A DNA stretch of 11,229 bases from Bacillota bacterium (lineage in GTDB: Bacteria; Bacillota; Clostridia; Oscillospirales; Ruminococcaceae): NCBI GenBank assembly GCA_023395695.1, contig JAEWYJ010000157.1, positions 1 through 11,229 on the forward strand, written 5' to 3'. Shown one piece after another: positions 1-6,394 of this stretch. Position 1 is the stretch's first letter; every line of letters begins with the position of its first letter. The notes beneath the pieces are model-generated. The model did no database searches, was not told the origin of the DNA, and saw only the letters and a list, made by a program, of their open reading frames with translations. The position numbers and the translations under genes were made by a program.

Positions 1-1
1 C

Positions 2-211
2 AAGACCGACGTATCGGTGCTCAAGACCGATGTATCGGAACTCAAGACCGACGTATCGGAACTCAAGACCGACATGGTGGAAGTTAAAACCGATATAAAG
101 GAATTGAAGGCTGACGTTAGTCAGATAAAAGAAAAGGTCGACGTTCTATACGACTGGGTGGACGACGTCGATTTAAATGTAAAGCGCCTCCAAAACCCAC
201 AAACGGCATAA
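2..211 (+). CDS. Heptad-repeat coiled-coil protein, C-terminal fragment (5' end outside window)
   Basis: An open frame enters from the window start and ends at a TAA, giving 69 visible residues; the true start lies upstream, so an internal GTG at 17 is probably not the start. The visible part begins with near-identical LKTDVSE heptads, then diverged heptads (MVEVKTD, IKELKAD), and ends in a Trp/Asp-containing tail around YDWVDDVDLNVKRLQ. The repeat puts Val and Leu three and four residues apart, as in heptad positions a and d, so a long parallel coiled coil is predicted. No catalytic motif, signal peptide or membrane helix is visible. A Rho-independent terminator follows directly. The protein on the far side of the flagellin gene (2522-2998, minus) uses the same LKxDVSx repeat, so the two are probably paralogues. 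The function is unknown to me. Confidence 0.75.
   Translation, partial: KTDVSVLKTDVSELKTDVSELKTDMVEVKTDIKELKADVSQIKEKVDVLYDWVDDVDLNVKRLQNPQTA
8..70 (+). repeat. 21-bp in-frame tandem repeat (three near-perfect units)
   Basis: Units at 8-28, 29-49 and 50-70 follow the pattern GAYGTATCGGNNCTCAAGACC and differ at only a few bases. Two diverged units follow (71-91, 92-112). Each unit encodes one heptad of the coiled coil. The array may continue left of the window. Confidence 0.85.
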
Positions 212-216
212 GGTTA

Positions 217-250
217 AGACCCCACAGCTCAGAACTGTGGGGTTTAGTTT
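217..250 (+). terminator. Rho-independent terminator of the left coiled-coil gene
   Basis: A perfect 8-bp stem (CCCCACAG at 220-227 with CTGTGGGG at 235-242) is extended outward by A-T, G-U and A-T pairs. A T-rich tail (TTTAGTTTTAT) follows. It starts six bases after the stop codon. Confidence 0.85.
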
Positions 251-362
251 TATCTTCGGCTTAGGGCGTTCGTAGGCAGAAACACTTACACCAGAGGGGA
301 ATTTAATGAAATTTATATAAATCGACAATACTCAACAAAAATAGTTGTACATAATGCCATGT

Positions 363-388
363 TAAGAAAATATGGAAATGGGCGATTA
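363..388 (+). promoter_or_regulatory. Candidate sigma-D (sigma-28) promoter for flagellin
   Basis: TAAG (363-366) lies 14 bases before GGCGATTA (381-388). The flagellar sigma-28 consensus is TAAA, about 15 bases, then GCCGATAA/T. The match is partial (three of four, then about five of eight). It is the best candidate in the 300 bases before the gene, and flagellin genes are normally sigma-28 dependent. It would give a leader of roughly 125 nt. Confidence 0.35.
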
Positions 389-400
389 ATTTAGTGAACG

Positions 401-452
401 GGTGAAACCGCTCAATAGCAGGTTTGGGACGCAGGGCCCGCGTTCCCGGACC
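401..452 (+). promoter_or_regulatory. Two tandem hairpins in the flagellin 5' leader
   Basis: Hairpin 1 pairs AAACC-GCT (405-412) with AGC-A-GGTTT (417-425) around loop CAAT. Hairpin 2 pairs GGGACGC (426-432) with GCG-T-TCCC (440-447) around AGGGCCC. They abut, so they could stack, and GGT (401-403) with ACC (450-452) could close both. GGTTT (421-425) can instead extend hairpin 2 through two G-U pairs to GGACC (448-452), so two folds compete. The role is unknown; I infer mRNA stability or translational control. Confidence 0.5.
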
Positions 453-466
453 GGCGAATATAAAAA

Positions 467-515
467 CAGCAGGGCAACGGATGGCCCGGCTGTCAAAAAA
501 ATTATCATGGAGGAA
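467..515 (+). promoter_or_regulatory. Putative CsrA binding sites: GGA hairpin plus GGA in the Shine-Dalgarno
   Basis: CAGC-A-GGGC (467-475) pairs with GCCC-G-GCTG (484-492), an eight-pair stem with one A/G mismatch. The loop AACGGATG holds GGATG (479-483), close to the core of the CsrA consensus (ACARGGAUG). The Shine-Dalgarno GGAGG (509-513), with the GGA at 509-511, lies 30 nt downstream. In Bacillus subtilis, CsrA represses flagellin (hag) translation through a hairpin site upstream and a second site over the Shine-Dalgarno; this layout is the same. Binding itself is inferred. Confidence 0.5.
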
Positions 516-521
516 AACAAA

Positions 522-2357
522 ATGGTCGTACAGCATAACATTATGGCGTTAAACGCCTACAACAGACTGGCTGCGAATAACAGCTCGGTTTCCAAGAACC
601 TTGAGAAGCTCTCCTCGGGCTACAAGATTAACCGCGCGGGCGACGACGCCGCCGGACTCGCTATCTCTGAAAAGATGAGAGCGCAGATCACCGGCCTTGA
701 GCGCGCAAGCGACAACGCACAGGACGGCATCTCGCTGGTTCAGACCGCTGAAGGTGCCTTGACCGAAGTGCACAGCATGCTCAACCGTATGGTCGAGCTG
801 GCTACCCAGTCCTCGAACGGCACCTTTGACAACCAGACCGACCGCGCCAACCTGCAGTCTGAGATTGAGTCGCTGCAGAGCGAAATTGACCGTATTGCCA
901 AGGAGACCAACTTTAACGGCATTAACCTGCTCGACGGCTCGCTGGGCGCTGCCGCAGCCGAGACGGTTGTTACCGGCGAGGACAAGCAGGCGACCCTTGC
1001 GCTGGCCAGCGCTGGCGCTGCCAAGGTAAGCAACGTAAACCTGAGCGCCGCTAAGGGCGTTAAGCAGGACAACGCGCTGGAGCTGACTATTACCGATAAT
1101 ACCGGCACTAAAGCTACCGGTACCTCTACGGAAACTAACGGTCAAACGGTAAAGCTTGACTCGGCAACTAACAGCGCAGCTTTAAATGGCAAAAAGGTCG
1201 TTATTACGGTTAGCTCGGGTGCAACAGAAACCACGGCTACTGTGGATAATGGCGACCCCGATCAAATTAACGTTGTTCTCAAGGGCGATGCTATTACCAC
1301 TGATTATGGCGCTGCCGGGACAGACGCGGGCACCAAGGTCGGTGATGCGGTTAAGGCTGCATTGCGGGATTTGGGCGGCGACTGGGCCGGTGTGGAGCTG
1401 ACGATAGGCGCAAACCTTACTGGTGTGGTGACAACCTCCGACACATGGACTGTAACCATGGGTTCAGGTGCGGCAGATACAAAAACCGTCGCGATCAGCG
1501 ATGGAACCAATACCTATACCAAGGCTAACGTGGAAGGTTTGGCGAACGGTGACACGGTTACCGTTGACGGCGGCGCTAATGGCAGCATTACCTTTACCCT
1601 TAAGGATGTTGCTGCCACTGCCGGTGTTACCCTCGGTACCGCCGACGTTAAGGCGGAGGCTACTGCATCCACGACCACCCTTGACTTTACCGGCAAGATT
1701 GGCGAGGCCGTCTACGGCAGCACCGTCAAGATTGGCGAAAAGACCTACGAGTTTGTCAAGGCCGGCGGCACCGCTGCCGATGGCAACGAGGCCATTCAGC
1801 TGAGCAAGAACGCCACCGACGCAGAGATTGCCGGTGCGCTCAAGAACGCCGTGGGCGACGTTGCGGGCTACACTGCGGCACTGGAGGACGGCAAGCTGAC
1901 CTACACCTCTACGGCGACCGGCGTTGACGCCGAAGCGCTTGAGGTTAAGCAGACCGGCACCGGCCTGAACCTGCAGATTGGCGATACCGCCTCGCAGCGC
2001 ATCTCGGTCAAGGTTGAAAGCAGAGACAGCAAGACCCTTGGCGTTGACGTTTCCAAGGTTGACATCAGCAGCGAGACCGGCGCTACCAAGTCGCTGCAGA
2101 TTATCAAGGACGCCATCAACAAGGTTTCTTCCACCCGTTCCGACCTCGGTGCGATCCAGAATCGCCTCGAGTACACGGTTAACAACCTGGCCACCACCAC
2201 CGAGAACCTGACCTCCGCCGAAGCCCGTATCCGCGATACCGACATGGCGAAGGAAATGATGGCCTACACCAAGAACAACGTTCTGTCGCAGGCCGCTCAG
2301 GCTATGCTCGCGCAGGCCAACCAGCAGCCCCAGCAGGTGCTGCAGCTGCTCCAGTAA
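522..2357 (+). CDS. hag: Flagellin (flagellar filament protein)
   Basis: 611-residue structural subunit of the flagellar filament, exported through the flagellar type III apparatus. Start chosen at ATG 522, eight bases after GGAGG (509-513). An in-frame ATG at 507 overlaps that site, and the frame open back to 402 has no ribosome site. Residues 1-140 are the conserved N-terminal D0/D1 domain ([16 protein letters not shown], then [20 protein letters not shown], then [10 protein letters not shown]). Residues 524-611 are the C-terminal D1/D0 domain ([37 protein letters not shown]). About 380 Thr/Ala/Gly-rich variable residues lie between, so it is longer than the roughly 270-residue minimal flagellins. 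The TLR5-contact segment reads LNRMVELA, keeping Arg and Glu-Leu. There is no cysteine. The conserved ends use mostly C-ending codons; the middle does so less. No other flagellar gene is in the window. Confidence 0.97.
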   Translation: MVVQHNIMALNAYNRLAANNSSVSKNLEKLSSGYKINRAGDDAAGLAISEKMRAQITGLERASDNAQDGISLVQTAEGALTEVHSMLNRMVELATQSSNGTFDNQTDRANLQSEIESLQSEIDRIAKETNFNGINLLDGSLGAAAAETVVTGEDKQATLALASAGAAKVSNVNLSAAKGVKQDNALELTITDNTGTKATGTSTETNGQTVKLDSATNSAALNGKKVVITVSSGATETTATVDNGDPDQINVVLKGDAITTDYGAAGTDAGTKVGDAVKAALRDLGGDWAGVELTIGANLTGVVTTSDTWTVTMGSGAADTKTVAISDGTNTYTKANVEGLANGDTVTVDGGANGSITFTLKDVAATAGVTLGTADVKAEATASTTTLDFTGKIGEAVYGSTVKIGEKTYEFVKAGGTAADGNEAIQLSKNATDAEIAGALKNAVGDVAGYTAALEDGKLTYTSTATGVDAEALEVKQTGTGLNLQIGDTASQRISVKVESRDSKTLGVDVSKVDISSETGATKSLQIIKDAINKVSSTRSDLGAIQNRLEYTVNNLATTTENLTSAEARIRDTDMAKEMMAYTKNNVLSQAAQAMLAQANQQPQQVLQLLQ

Positions 2358-2421
2358 TTTGCACCATAGTCTGGTTGCCGCTTAATCGCATCAACCGCTT
2401 CGTGCACATGAGCAAAGCAAT

Positions 2422-2457
2422 AATAACGCCCGGGCTGTCAACAGCCCGGGCGTTATT
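2422..2457 (+). terminator. Hairpin terminator after flagellin, possibly bidirectional
   Basis: A perfect 16-bp stem (AATAACGCCCGGGCTG, 2422-2437, with its complement at 2442-2457) closes loop TCAA. It lies 64 bases after the flagellin stop. The following TTGCTTCGGTTA is only mildly T-rich, so the hairpin may also protect the mRNA 3' end. On the minus strand it lies downstream of the right coiled-coil gene and could serve it too. Confidence 0.75.
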
Positions 2458-2497
2458 GCTTCGGTTATAGGTACAAATAAAGGGAGAAGACGGTTTT

Positions 2498-2520
2498 TGC
2501 CCGGGCCGAGGGAATCGAAC
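2498..2520 (-). other. tRNA 3'-end-like fragment
   Basis: The minus strand reads GTTCGATTCCCTCGGCCCGG then GCA. This fits a T-loop (TTCGATT), the 3' half of a T-stem (CCCTC) and a 7-nt acceptor strand. The 5' half of the T-stem (GAGGG expected) is absent, because the sequence before it is the end of the coiled-coil gene. It is not a functional tRNA. It may be an attachment-site remnant or chance. Confidence 0.25.
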
Positions 2521-2521
2521 A

Positions 2522-2998
2522 TTATCTCACAAGCTCCAATTTACGGATGCTTTGGCTATGCTGTGCCATAACGGCTTTTATAACCTCGGTGTCTGACTTG
2601 ACGTCTGCCAAGGTTTTTTCCGCCCGGTCAAAGGCTTTAAAGCGTATTACGTTATCTTCCTGCGCTTCAATAAGCAGTTTAAGCTTGCGGTCAACCTCAT
2701 TTTCCTGCACCATTTCAATTTTAGTTACGCGCTGTTTAACCTCGGACAATTCTTGTTTGACCTCACCCATGTCCTGCTTAAGAACAGAAACGTCCTGCTT
2801 AAGGCCCGAAACGTCTTGCTTAAGAACAGAAACGTCCTCCTTAAGGCCAGAAACATCATCCTTAAGAACAGAAACGTCCTCCTTAAGGCCCGAAACATCC
2901 TGTCTAACTTCTTTCAGCTCCTGTTTAATGCCCGATAAATCCTCTTTTATTGGCTCCAGCATGGTTTGCATGGCCTTTAAAATTTGCTCGTCTGACAT
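2522..2998 (-). CDS. Heptad-repeat coiled-coil protein
   Basis: 158-residue soluble protein. After a short N-terminal segment (MSDEQILKAMQTMLEPI) comes a run of LKxDVSx heptads at about residues 34-77, alternating LKxDVSG and LKxDVSV. Further heptads follow to about residue 90, then a less regular Glu/Lys-rich helical C-terminus (VDRKLKLLIEAQEDN, then HSQSIRKLELVR). Val and Leu occupy heptad positions a and d, so an extended parallel coiled coil is predicted. There is no signal peptide, membrane segment or known catalytic motif. The ATG at 2998 is preceded by GGCGG and, 16 bases away, AGGAG. An extended -10 box lies upstream. It shares its repeat with the fragment at 2-211. Small proteins of this style occur in Clostridia as hypotheticals; a scaffold or tether role would be inference. 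Confidence 0.8.
   Translation of the reverse strand: MSDEQILKAMQTMLEPIKEDLSGIKQELKEVRQDVSGLKEDVSVLKDDVSGLKEDVSVLKQDVSGLKQDVSVLKQDMGEVKQELSEVKQRVTKIEMVQENEVDRKLKLLIEAQEDNVIRFKAFDRAEKTLADVKSDTEVIKAVMAQHSQSIRKLELVR
2777..2902 (-). repeat. Six 21-bp tandem repeats in a 42-bp higher-order pattern
   Basis: Plus-strand units start at 2777, 2798, 2819, 2840, 2861 and 2882. Each begins CTTAAG and continues alternately AACAGAAACGTC (units 1, 3, 5) or GCCCGAAACRTC and close variants (units 2, 4, 6). The alternation makes a 42-bp double unit encoding LKxDVSV-LKxDVSG. This suggests growth by duplication of a two-heptad block. Confidence 0.9.
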
Positions 2999-3034
2999 AA
3001 GGACTACCGCCTTTCTCCTAAGCTTGGCAAATTC

Positions 3035-3043
3035 AGTATAGCA
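3035..3043 (-). promoter_or_regulatory. Extended -10 promoter for the coiled-coil gene
   Basis: The minus strand reads TGCTATACT, an extended -10 (TGn then TATACT, five of six to TATAAT). There is no good -35 box, which is usual for extended -10 promoters. It lies directly downstream of the plsY terminator and gives a leader of about 30 nt. Confidence 0.5.
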
Positions 3044-3044
3044 T

Positions 3045-3068
3045 AAAAAGCGGCTAAGGCTGCTTTTT
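3045..3068 (-). terminator. Rho-independent terminator overlapping the plsY stop codon
   Basis: On the minus strand AAAAAGC-A-GC pairs with GC-C-GCTTTTT around loop CTTA, with one A/C mismatch; on the plus strand that position is a G-U pair. The T run follows at once. The plsY TAG stop (3054-3056) lies at the loop, so the last five codons form the 5' arm. Confidence 0.7.
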
Positions 3069-3701
3069 CTTATAAAACTTATTCTCGGTGCCGTTTTTCA
3101 GGCGCTTTATGTTCTCGCGGTGGTTATAAATAATCAGCAGCGCAATGCCGCAGGCCAGAAGCAGCTCCATCGGTGAGAGGGCGCCGTTTTTCAGCAGCAT
3201 GCTGCCCGCCAGCAGCAGCGGGAACAGCACCGCGCCCGAAAGCGAGGCCAGCGAGACAAAGCCCGAAGCCCCCGCTATTAACATACCCACGGCAAATACC
3301 ACGCCGAACACAGGCGGGTTAACGGCGCAGACGGCCCCCAGACCGGTAGCGACGCCCTTGCCGCCCTTAAAATGAAAATACAGCGGGAACATATGCCCTA
3401 AAATGGCTGCGTAGCCCGCCAGATAGGCCCCGTAGGTTTGCTGTGCCCCGGCCCCGAGCAGCGAGAACAGCAGGCGTCCCAGCCAAACAGCCAATACGCC
3501 TTTGAGAATGTCGCCCGCAAAGGTCAGCGCCGCCGCCTTTGCGCCGTAGGTGCGCAGCATGTTGGTGGTTCCGGCGTTGCCGCTGCCGTGGCTGCGGATA
3601 TCCTCGCCGAAAAAAAAGGTGGAAAACAGCACGGCGCAGTTGACGCTGCCCAGCAGATAGGCGACGGCCGCCGCAGCAAGAGAAGCTGGCATCCATTCCA
3701 T
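3054..3701 (-). CDS. plsY: Glycerol-3-phosphate acyltransferase PlsY
   Basis: 215-residue membrane enzyme that transfers an acyl group from acyl-phosphate to glycerol-3-phosphate, making lysophosphatidic acid, the first step of phospholipid synthesis in Firmicutes. The three family motifs are present: GSGNAGTTNMLRTYG (residues 39-53), GHMFPLYFHFKGGKGVATG (102-120), and NHRENIKRLKNGTE (193-206). Hydrophobic stretches at about 5-28, 55-83, 90-107, 130-165 and 176-192 match the usual five or so membrane spans, and the C-terminus is basic (KKKQP). Length is typical. The start ATG has a weak AAGGGG site about 12 bases upstream. It begins 16 bases after the PFL gene and is likely the last gene of that operon. 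The product is lipid-metabolic and has no obvious functional link to PFL/ACT, so the grouping may be only positional. Confidence 0.96.
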   Translation of the reverse strand: MEWMPASLAAAAVAYLLGSVNCAVLFSTFFFGEDIRSHGSGNAGTTNMLRTYGAKAAALTFAGDILKGVLAVWLGRLLFSLLGAGAQQTYGAYLAGYAAILGHMFPLYFHFKGGKGVATGLGAVCAVNPPVFGVVFAVGMLIAGASGFVSLASLSGAVLFPLLLAGSMLLKNGALSPMELLLACGIALLIIYNHRENIKRLKNGTENKFYKKKQP

Positions 3702-3717
3702 AAAAGTGTTCGCCCCT

Positions 3718-5076
3718 TTAGTTTTTCAGGCTTTGCATTGGCGCGGGGATATAGCCGCCGCGACGAATCATCTTTTCGGGCGAGAAGCCGTTGACCGGCA
3801 TAACCGGGCCGCCGCCCAAAAGCCCGCCAAAGTTAAGCTCGTCGCCGACTTTATAGCCCACGGCGGGAATAACCCGCACAGCGGTGGTCTTTTGGTTGAC
3901 CATGCCAATGGCGGCCTCGTCCGCAATAATGCCGGAAATAGTCTCGGCCGTGGTGTCCCCCGGCAGCATAATCATATCCAGACCCACCGAGCAGACCGAG
4001 GTCATCGCCTCCAGCTTTTCGAGCGACAGCGCCCCCACTCTGGCCGCATCCATCATGCCCGCATCCTCAGACACAGGAATAAACGCACCCGAAAGGCCGC
4101 CTACACGCCCGGAGGCCATAACGCCGCCCTTTTTGACTGCGTCGTTTAACAGCGCCAGACAGGCGGTGGTACCGGGGCCGCCGCAGCGCTCAAGGCCCAT
4201 TTCCTCAAGGATGTGCGCAACCGAGTCGCCGACGGCCGGTGTGGGCGCCAGAGACAGGTCAATAATGCCAAACGGTACGCCGAGCCGTTCGGAGGCCTCA
4301 GCCCCGACCAGCTGGCCCATGCGGGTAATTTTAAAGGCGGTTTTCTTGACAATGTCGGCAATCTGGTGAATCGGCAGGTCGGCGCTCGCGCGCGAAAGCG
4401 CCGCGCGTACGACGCCGGGGCCGGACACGCCGACGTTGATGATGCAGTCCGGCTCGCTGATGCCGTGGAAAGCGCCCGCCATAAAGGGGTTATCCTCCGG
4501 GGCATTGCACAGCACCACCAGCTTGGCGCAGCCAATGGACTGGCGCTCTGCGGTGAGCGCCGCCGTCTCCTTGACGATGCGGCCCATGAGTGCAACCGCA
4601 TCCATATTAATACCGGCCTTGGTAGAGCCGATGTTGACCGAGGTGCACAGCAGGTCGGTTTCGGCCATGGCGCGCGGAATGGAGCGAATCAGCTCCAAAT
4701 CTCCGGCGGAAAAGCCCTTTTGCACCAGCGCTGAATAGCCGCCGATAAAGTTGACGCCGATGGTGTTGGCCGCTTTCTGAAGCGCATGGGCATATTTGAC
4801 CGGATCGCCGCCCGAAACGCCGGCCAGCAGTGCGATGGGTGTGACCGCCACACGCTTGTTGATAATTGGAATGCCGTACATCCGCTCAATATCCTGACCG
4901 GTTTTGACAAGGTTTTTCGCCAGACGGGTAATCTTGTCATAGACCTTCTGGCAGGAGCGGTCAATGTCGCTGTCGGCACAGTCAAGCAGAGAAATACCCA
5001 TCGTAATGGTGCGGATATCCAGACATTCGTCCTGAATCATCTGCACCGTTTCGAGGATGTCGTTGATATTCAGCAT
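3718..5076 (-). CDS. PFL family protein (DUF711/UPF0210)
   Basis: 452-residue cytoplasmic protein of the DUF711/UPF0210 family, distantly related to the pyruvate formate-lyase/ribonucleotide reductase barrel fold; its biochemical activity is not established as far as I know. The opening [17 protein letters not shown] and [17 protein letters not shown], the middle [15 protein letters not shown] with [12 protein letters not shown], and the end [14 protein letters not shown] are characteristic, and length is normal. The start ATG follows AAGGAGAAGGGG (minus strand, 5082-5093), which overlaps the TAA of the ACT-domain gene. This suggests coupled translation. The ACT plus PFL order is a widely conserved pair in Firmicutes, so the ACT protein is likely its ligand-sensing partner (inference). 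plsY follows after 16 bases. Confidence 0.93.
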   Translation of the reverse strand: MLNINDILETVQMIQDECLDIRTITMGISLLDCADSDIDRSCQKVYDKITRLAKNLVKTGQDIERMYGIPIINKRVAVTPIALLAGVSGGDPVKYAHALQKAANTIGVNFIGGYSALVQKGFSAGDLELIRSIPRAMAETDLLCTSVNIGSTKAGINMDAVALMGRIVKETAALTAERQSIGCAKLVVLCNAPEDNPFMAGAFHGISEPDCIINVGVSGPGVVRAALSRASADLPIHQIADIVKKTAFKITRMGQLVGAEASERLGVPFGIIDLSLAPTPAVGDSVAHILEEMGLERCGGPGTTACLALLNDAVKKGGVMASGRVGGLSGAFIPVSEDAGMMDAARVGALSLEKLEAMTSVCSVGLDMIMLPGDTTAETISGIIADEAAIGMVNQKTTAVRVIPAVGYKVGDELNFGGLLGGGPVMPVNGFSPEKMIRRGGYIPAPMQSLKN

Positions 5077-5091
5077 AGGTTCCCCTTCTCC

Positions 5092-5361
5092 TTAAATACG
5101 GTGCATGGCGTTGAAAATATCCTCATGCATAATATGTGCGATAAGGCCCATCTCCCTGATTGCAGTCTGCATCTCTTCGGAAAGCGCCGCGAATTCGCAC
5201 GAAAGCTTTGAGATGTCGGCGAGCATGACCATTGAGAAATAGTCCCCCATAACAGTTTGCGTAACGTCGATGATGTTGGCGTTGTGCGCGGCGCAAATAC
5301 CGGCGGCCTTTGCAAGAACGCCTACGGTGTCGCGTCCGACGACGGTGATAACAGCATTCAT
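5092..5361 (-). CDS. ACT domain protein (UPF0237 family)
   Basis: 89-residue stand-alone ACT domain, a small ligand-binding fold that usually binds amino acids. The opening MNAVITVVGRDTVGVLAKAA is a typical ACT first strand and Gly-containing loop; ANIIDVTQTVMGDYFSMVML forms the next strands; the C-terminal helix ends HEDIFNAMHRI. This matches the UPF0237 family, which is normally encoded next to a DUF711 protein, as here. ATG 5361 has AAGGAGG nine bases upstream (5371-5377, minus strand). The stop codon overlaps the Shine-Dalgarno of the next gene. It is related to the GcvR-type ACT regulators; the ligand cannot be told from sequence. Confidence 0.92.
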   Translation of the reverse strand: MNAVITVVGRDTVGVLAKAAGICAAHNANIIDVTQTVMGDYFSMVMLADISKLSCEFAALSEEMQTAIREMGLIAHIMHEDIFNAMHRI

Positions 5362-5430
5362 GAACAGATTCCTCCTTAAAATAGGGCGTGCAAATCAAGT
5401 GCTTATATAGAATATAGATATCGATAGTAC

Positions 5431-5460
5431 ATCATAACATAAAACAGCGTGGGAAAACAA
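5431..5460 (-). promoter_or_regulatory. Candidate promoter of the ACT-PFL-plsY operon
   Basis: On the minus strand TTGTTT (5455-5460) is followed 18 bases later by TATGAT (5431-5436), which is five of six to the -10 consensus. The -35 half lies in the loop of the upstream terminator hairpin. Further AT-rich -10-like sequences nearer the gene (TATATT, TATATA) make the exact start uncertain. Confidence 0.35.
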
Positions 5461-5476
5461 TTCCCCACGCTGTTTT
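5441..5476 (-). terminator. Terminator of the LUD-domain gene
   Basis: A 13-bp stem pairs AAAACAGCGTGGG (5441-5453) with CCCACGCTGTTTT (5464-5476). On the minus strand it begins six bases after the LUD-gene stop and ends in GTTTTATGTT. The symmetric A/T ends let it work in either direction. Confidence 0.85.
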
Positions 5477-5482
5477 TCGCTT

Positions 5483-6070
5483 TTAATAACCTAAATTTTC
5501 TCCGATAATAATGACCTCGGTACATTCAAAGCCGTTCATTGGCTGCATATAAATGACCATGCTGCGGCAGATGCGCTCAGGGCTGCTGCAATCATGACAT
5601 TTGCCGGTTGCAACGCAGGGCGTTTTACGGTTCAGGCGTTTGGCGTTGGCGGGGGCCGCCACGTTGCGCGCGCGGTCAATGGCGGCGGAAAGATCCGGCG
5701 CAATTTTGTTGATGCCGCAGACAAAATAAAGCTTTTTGCCGCCATACAGGCTGGCCGAAACACGATTCCCCACCCCGTCTATATTGACAAGCTCCCCTGT
5801 CTCCGAGACGGCGTTTACCGATGTAATAAAGGTGGTGAATTCCGAAAAGCGGCTGATATCGGTAGGGTTTTTCCAATGCCAGCGAACGGTATTCTCTTTT
5901 TCGAGCTGTTCGCAGAGTCCCATATCTTTAAGCGTAATGGAACCGCCAAAACCGATTGTCTCGCCTTTTAGCGCAGAACACAGATAATCGCCGGCCTCTG
6001 CGGCCGTTTCAAAATATTGCGCGGAAAAACCACGGCCTTTCAAATTCTTAAGCAGTCTGGTGCAATCCAT
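5483..6070 (-). CDS. LUD domain protein (LutC/YkgG-like, DUF162)
   Basis: 195-residue cytoplasmic protein of the LUD family, named for lactate-utilisation protein LutC. Start chosen at ATG 6070, seven bases after AGAGGAAG (6078-6085). The upstream in-frame ATG at 6088 has no ribosome site and itself precedes that site. The family core is visible: GETIGFGGSITLKDMGL (residues 36-52), TSVNAVSETGELVNIDGVGN (83-102) and GGKKLYFVCGINKI (110-123). Near the C-terminus Cys152, Cys158, Cys161 and Cys168 form a C-x5-C-x2-C-x6-C cluster that could bind a metal or Fe-S centre (inference). No LutA/LutB partner is nearby and the gene has its own promoter and terminator. Small stand-alone LUD proteins are common in Clostridia and their substrate is unknown, so a lactate role is not supported here. 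Confidence 0.9.
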   Translation of the reverse strand: MDCTRLLKNLKGRGFSAQYFETAAEAGDYLCSALKGETIGFGGSITLKDMGLCEQLEKENTVRWHWKNPTDISRFSEFTTFITSVNAVSETGELVNIDGVGNRVSASLYGGKKLYFVCGINKIAPDLSAAIDRARNVAAPANAKRLNRKTPCVATGKCHDCSSPERICRSMVIYMQPMNGFECTEVIIIGENLGY

Positions 6071-6098
6071 TGGGCATCTTCCTCTCATTTGTTTGTTT

Positions 6099-6126
6099 AG
6101 TCTATTTTCGCACAGGGGGTTCGCAA
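6099..6126 (-). promoter_or_regulatory. Candidate promoter of the LUD-domain gene
   Basis: The minus strand reads TTGCGA (6121-6126), a 16-base spacer, then TAGACT (6099-6104). Each hexamer matches the sigma-A consensus at four of six positions. It would start transcription about 22 bases before the ATG. Confidence 0.4.
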
Positions 6127-6333
6127 AATCAATATTCCGCCCAACATTTGCCTTGCGCCCAATGTCGGTGTATGCAGTTTGGGGCTGCGCAATTAAATTT
6201 TAGGCGCGGTATTCACCAAGCAAAATGCCTGATTGGCAAGAGGTTTTGTGCTAATCAATGGCAATCCCCCGGCATGCTGGACGCGTGCAGAGCATTTTTA
6301 ATGCCGTATAACATAAAGGGTTGTTGTTAAGAC
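6127..6333. other. Gene-free spacer upstream of the PHP gene
   Basis: No open frame here has a ribosome site or recognisable product. What it holds is small structure: a 9-bp hairpin (TGATTGGCA 6230-6238 with TGCTAATCA 6249-6257, one G-U pair) and a short one (GCATT, TTT, AATGC near 6292-6304). Nothing identifies it as a known RNA. Confidence 0.5.
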
Positions 6334-6363
6334 CGCTTTTCAGCCGTGAATAGCGCTTTTCAG
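6334..6363 (+). repeat. Direct repeat CGCTTTTCAG at a 20-bp period upstream of the PHP promoter
   Basis: CGCTTTTCAG occurs at 6334-6343 and again at 6354-6363, exactly 20 bp apart, or about two helical turns. Both copies lie 35-64 bases before the -10 box, where an activator would bind. Confidence 0.45.
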
Positions 6364-6394
6364 GCAGATTGTACCGCTGCACAGGCCAATTTTG

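Noticed and set aside
306..320. Four-codon leader peptide (ATG AAA TTT ATA TAA) after GAGGGG
   Set aside because: Too short to support, lies upstream of the likely promoter, and no attenuator follows.
399..492. Possible cyclic-di-GMP-I (GEMM) riboswitch before flagellin
   Set aside because: GGGACGCAGGGCC (426-438) resembles the conserved GGGACGCAAAGCC, and AGCAGGGCAACGGATGG loosely resembles the 3' part. But hairpin 1 has no GNRA loop, three extra bases precede GGGACGC, and the second stem with its tetraloop receptor cannot be built. A covariance-model search would settle it.
402..521. Upstream extension of the flagellin reading frame
   Set aside because: The frame is open back to 402, but the extension is unlike flagellin N-termini and has no ribosome site. 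GGAGG at 509-513 is correctly placed for ATG 522.
549..1145. 198-residue open frame antisense to flagellin
   Set aside because: A shadow of the biased flagellin codons; no ribosome site and no recognisable domain.
2777..2902. CRISPR array
   Set aside because: Repeats are contiguous 21-bp units with no spacers, and they translate into heptads.
2547..3041. 164-residue open frame antisense to the coiled-coil gene
   Set aside because: Ser/Cys/Leu-rich translation of the antisense strand of the repeats, with no ribosome site. The minus-strand frame gives a regular coiled coil.
6071..6088. LUD gene starting at ATG 6088
   Set aside because: No ribosome site upstream, while AGAGGAAG stands seven bases before ATG 6070.
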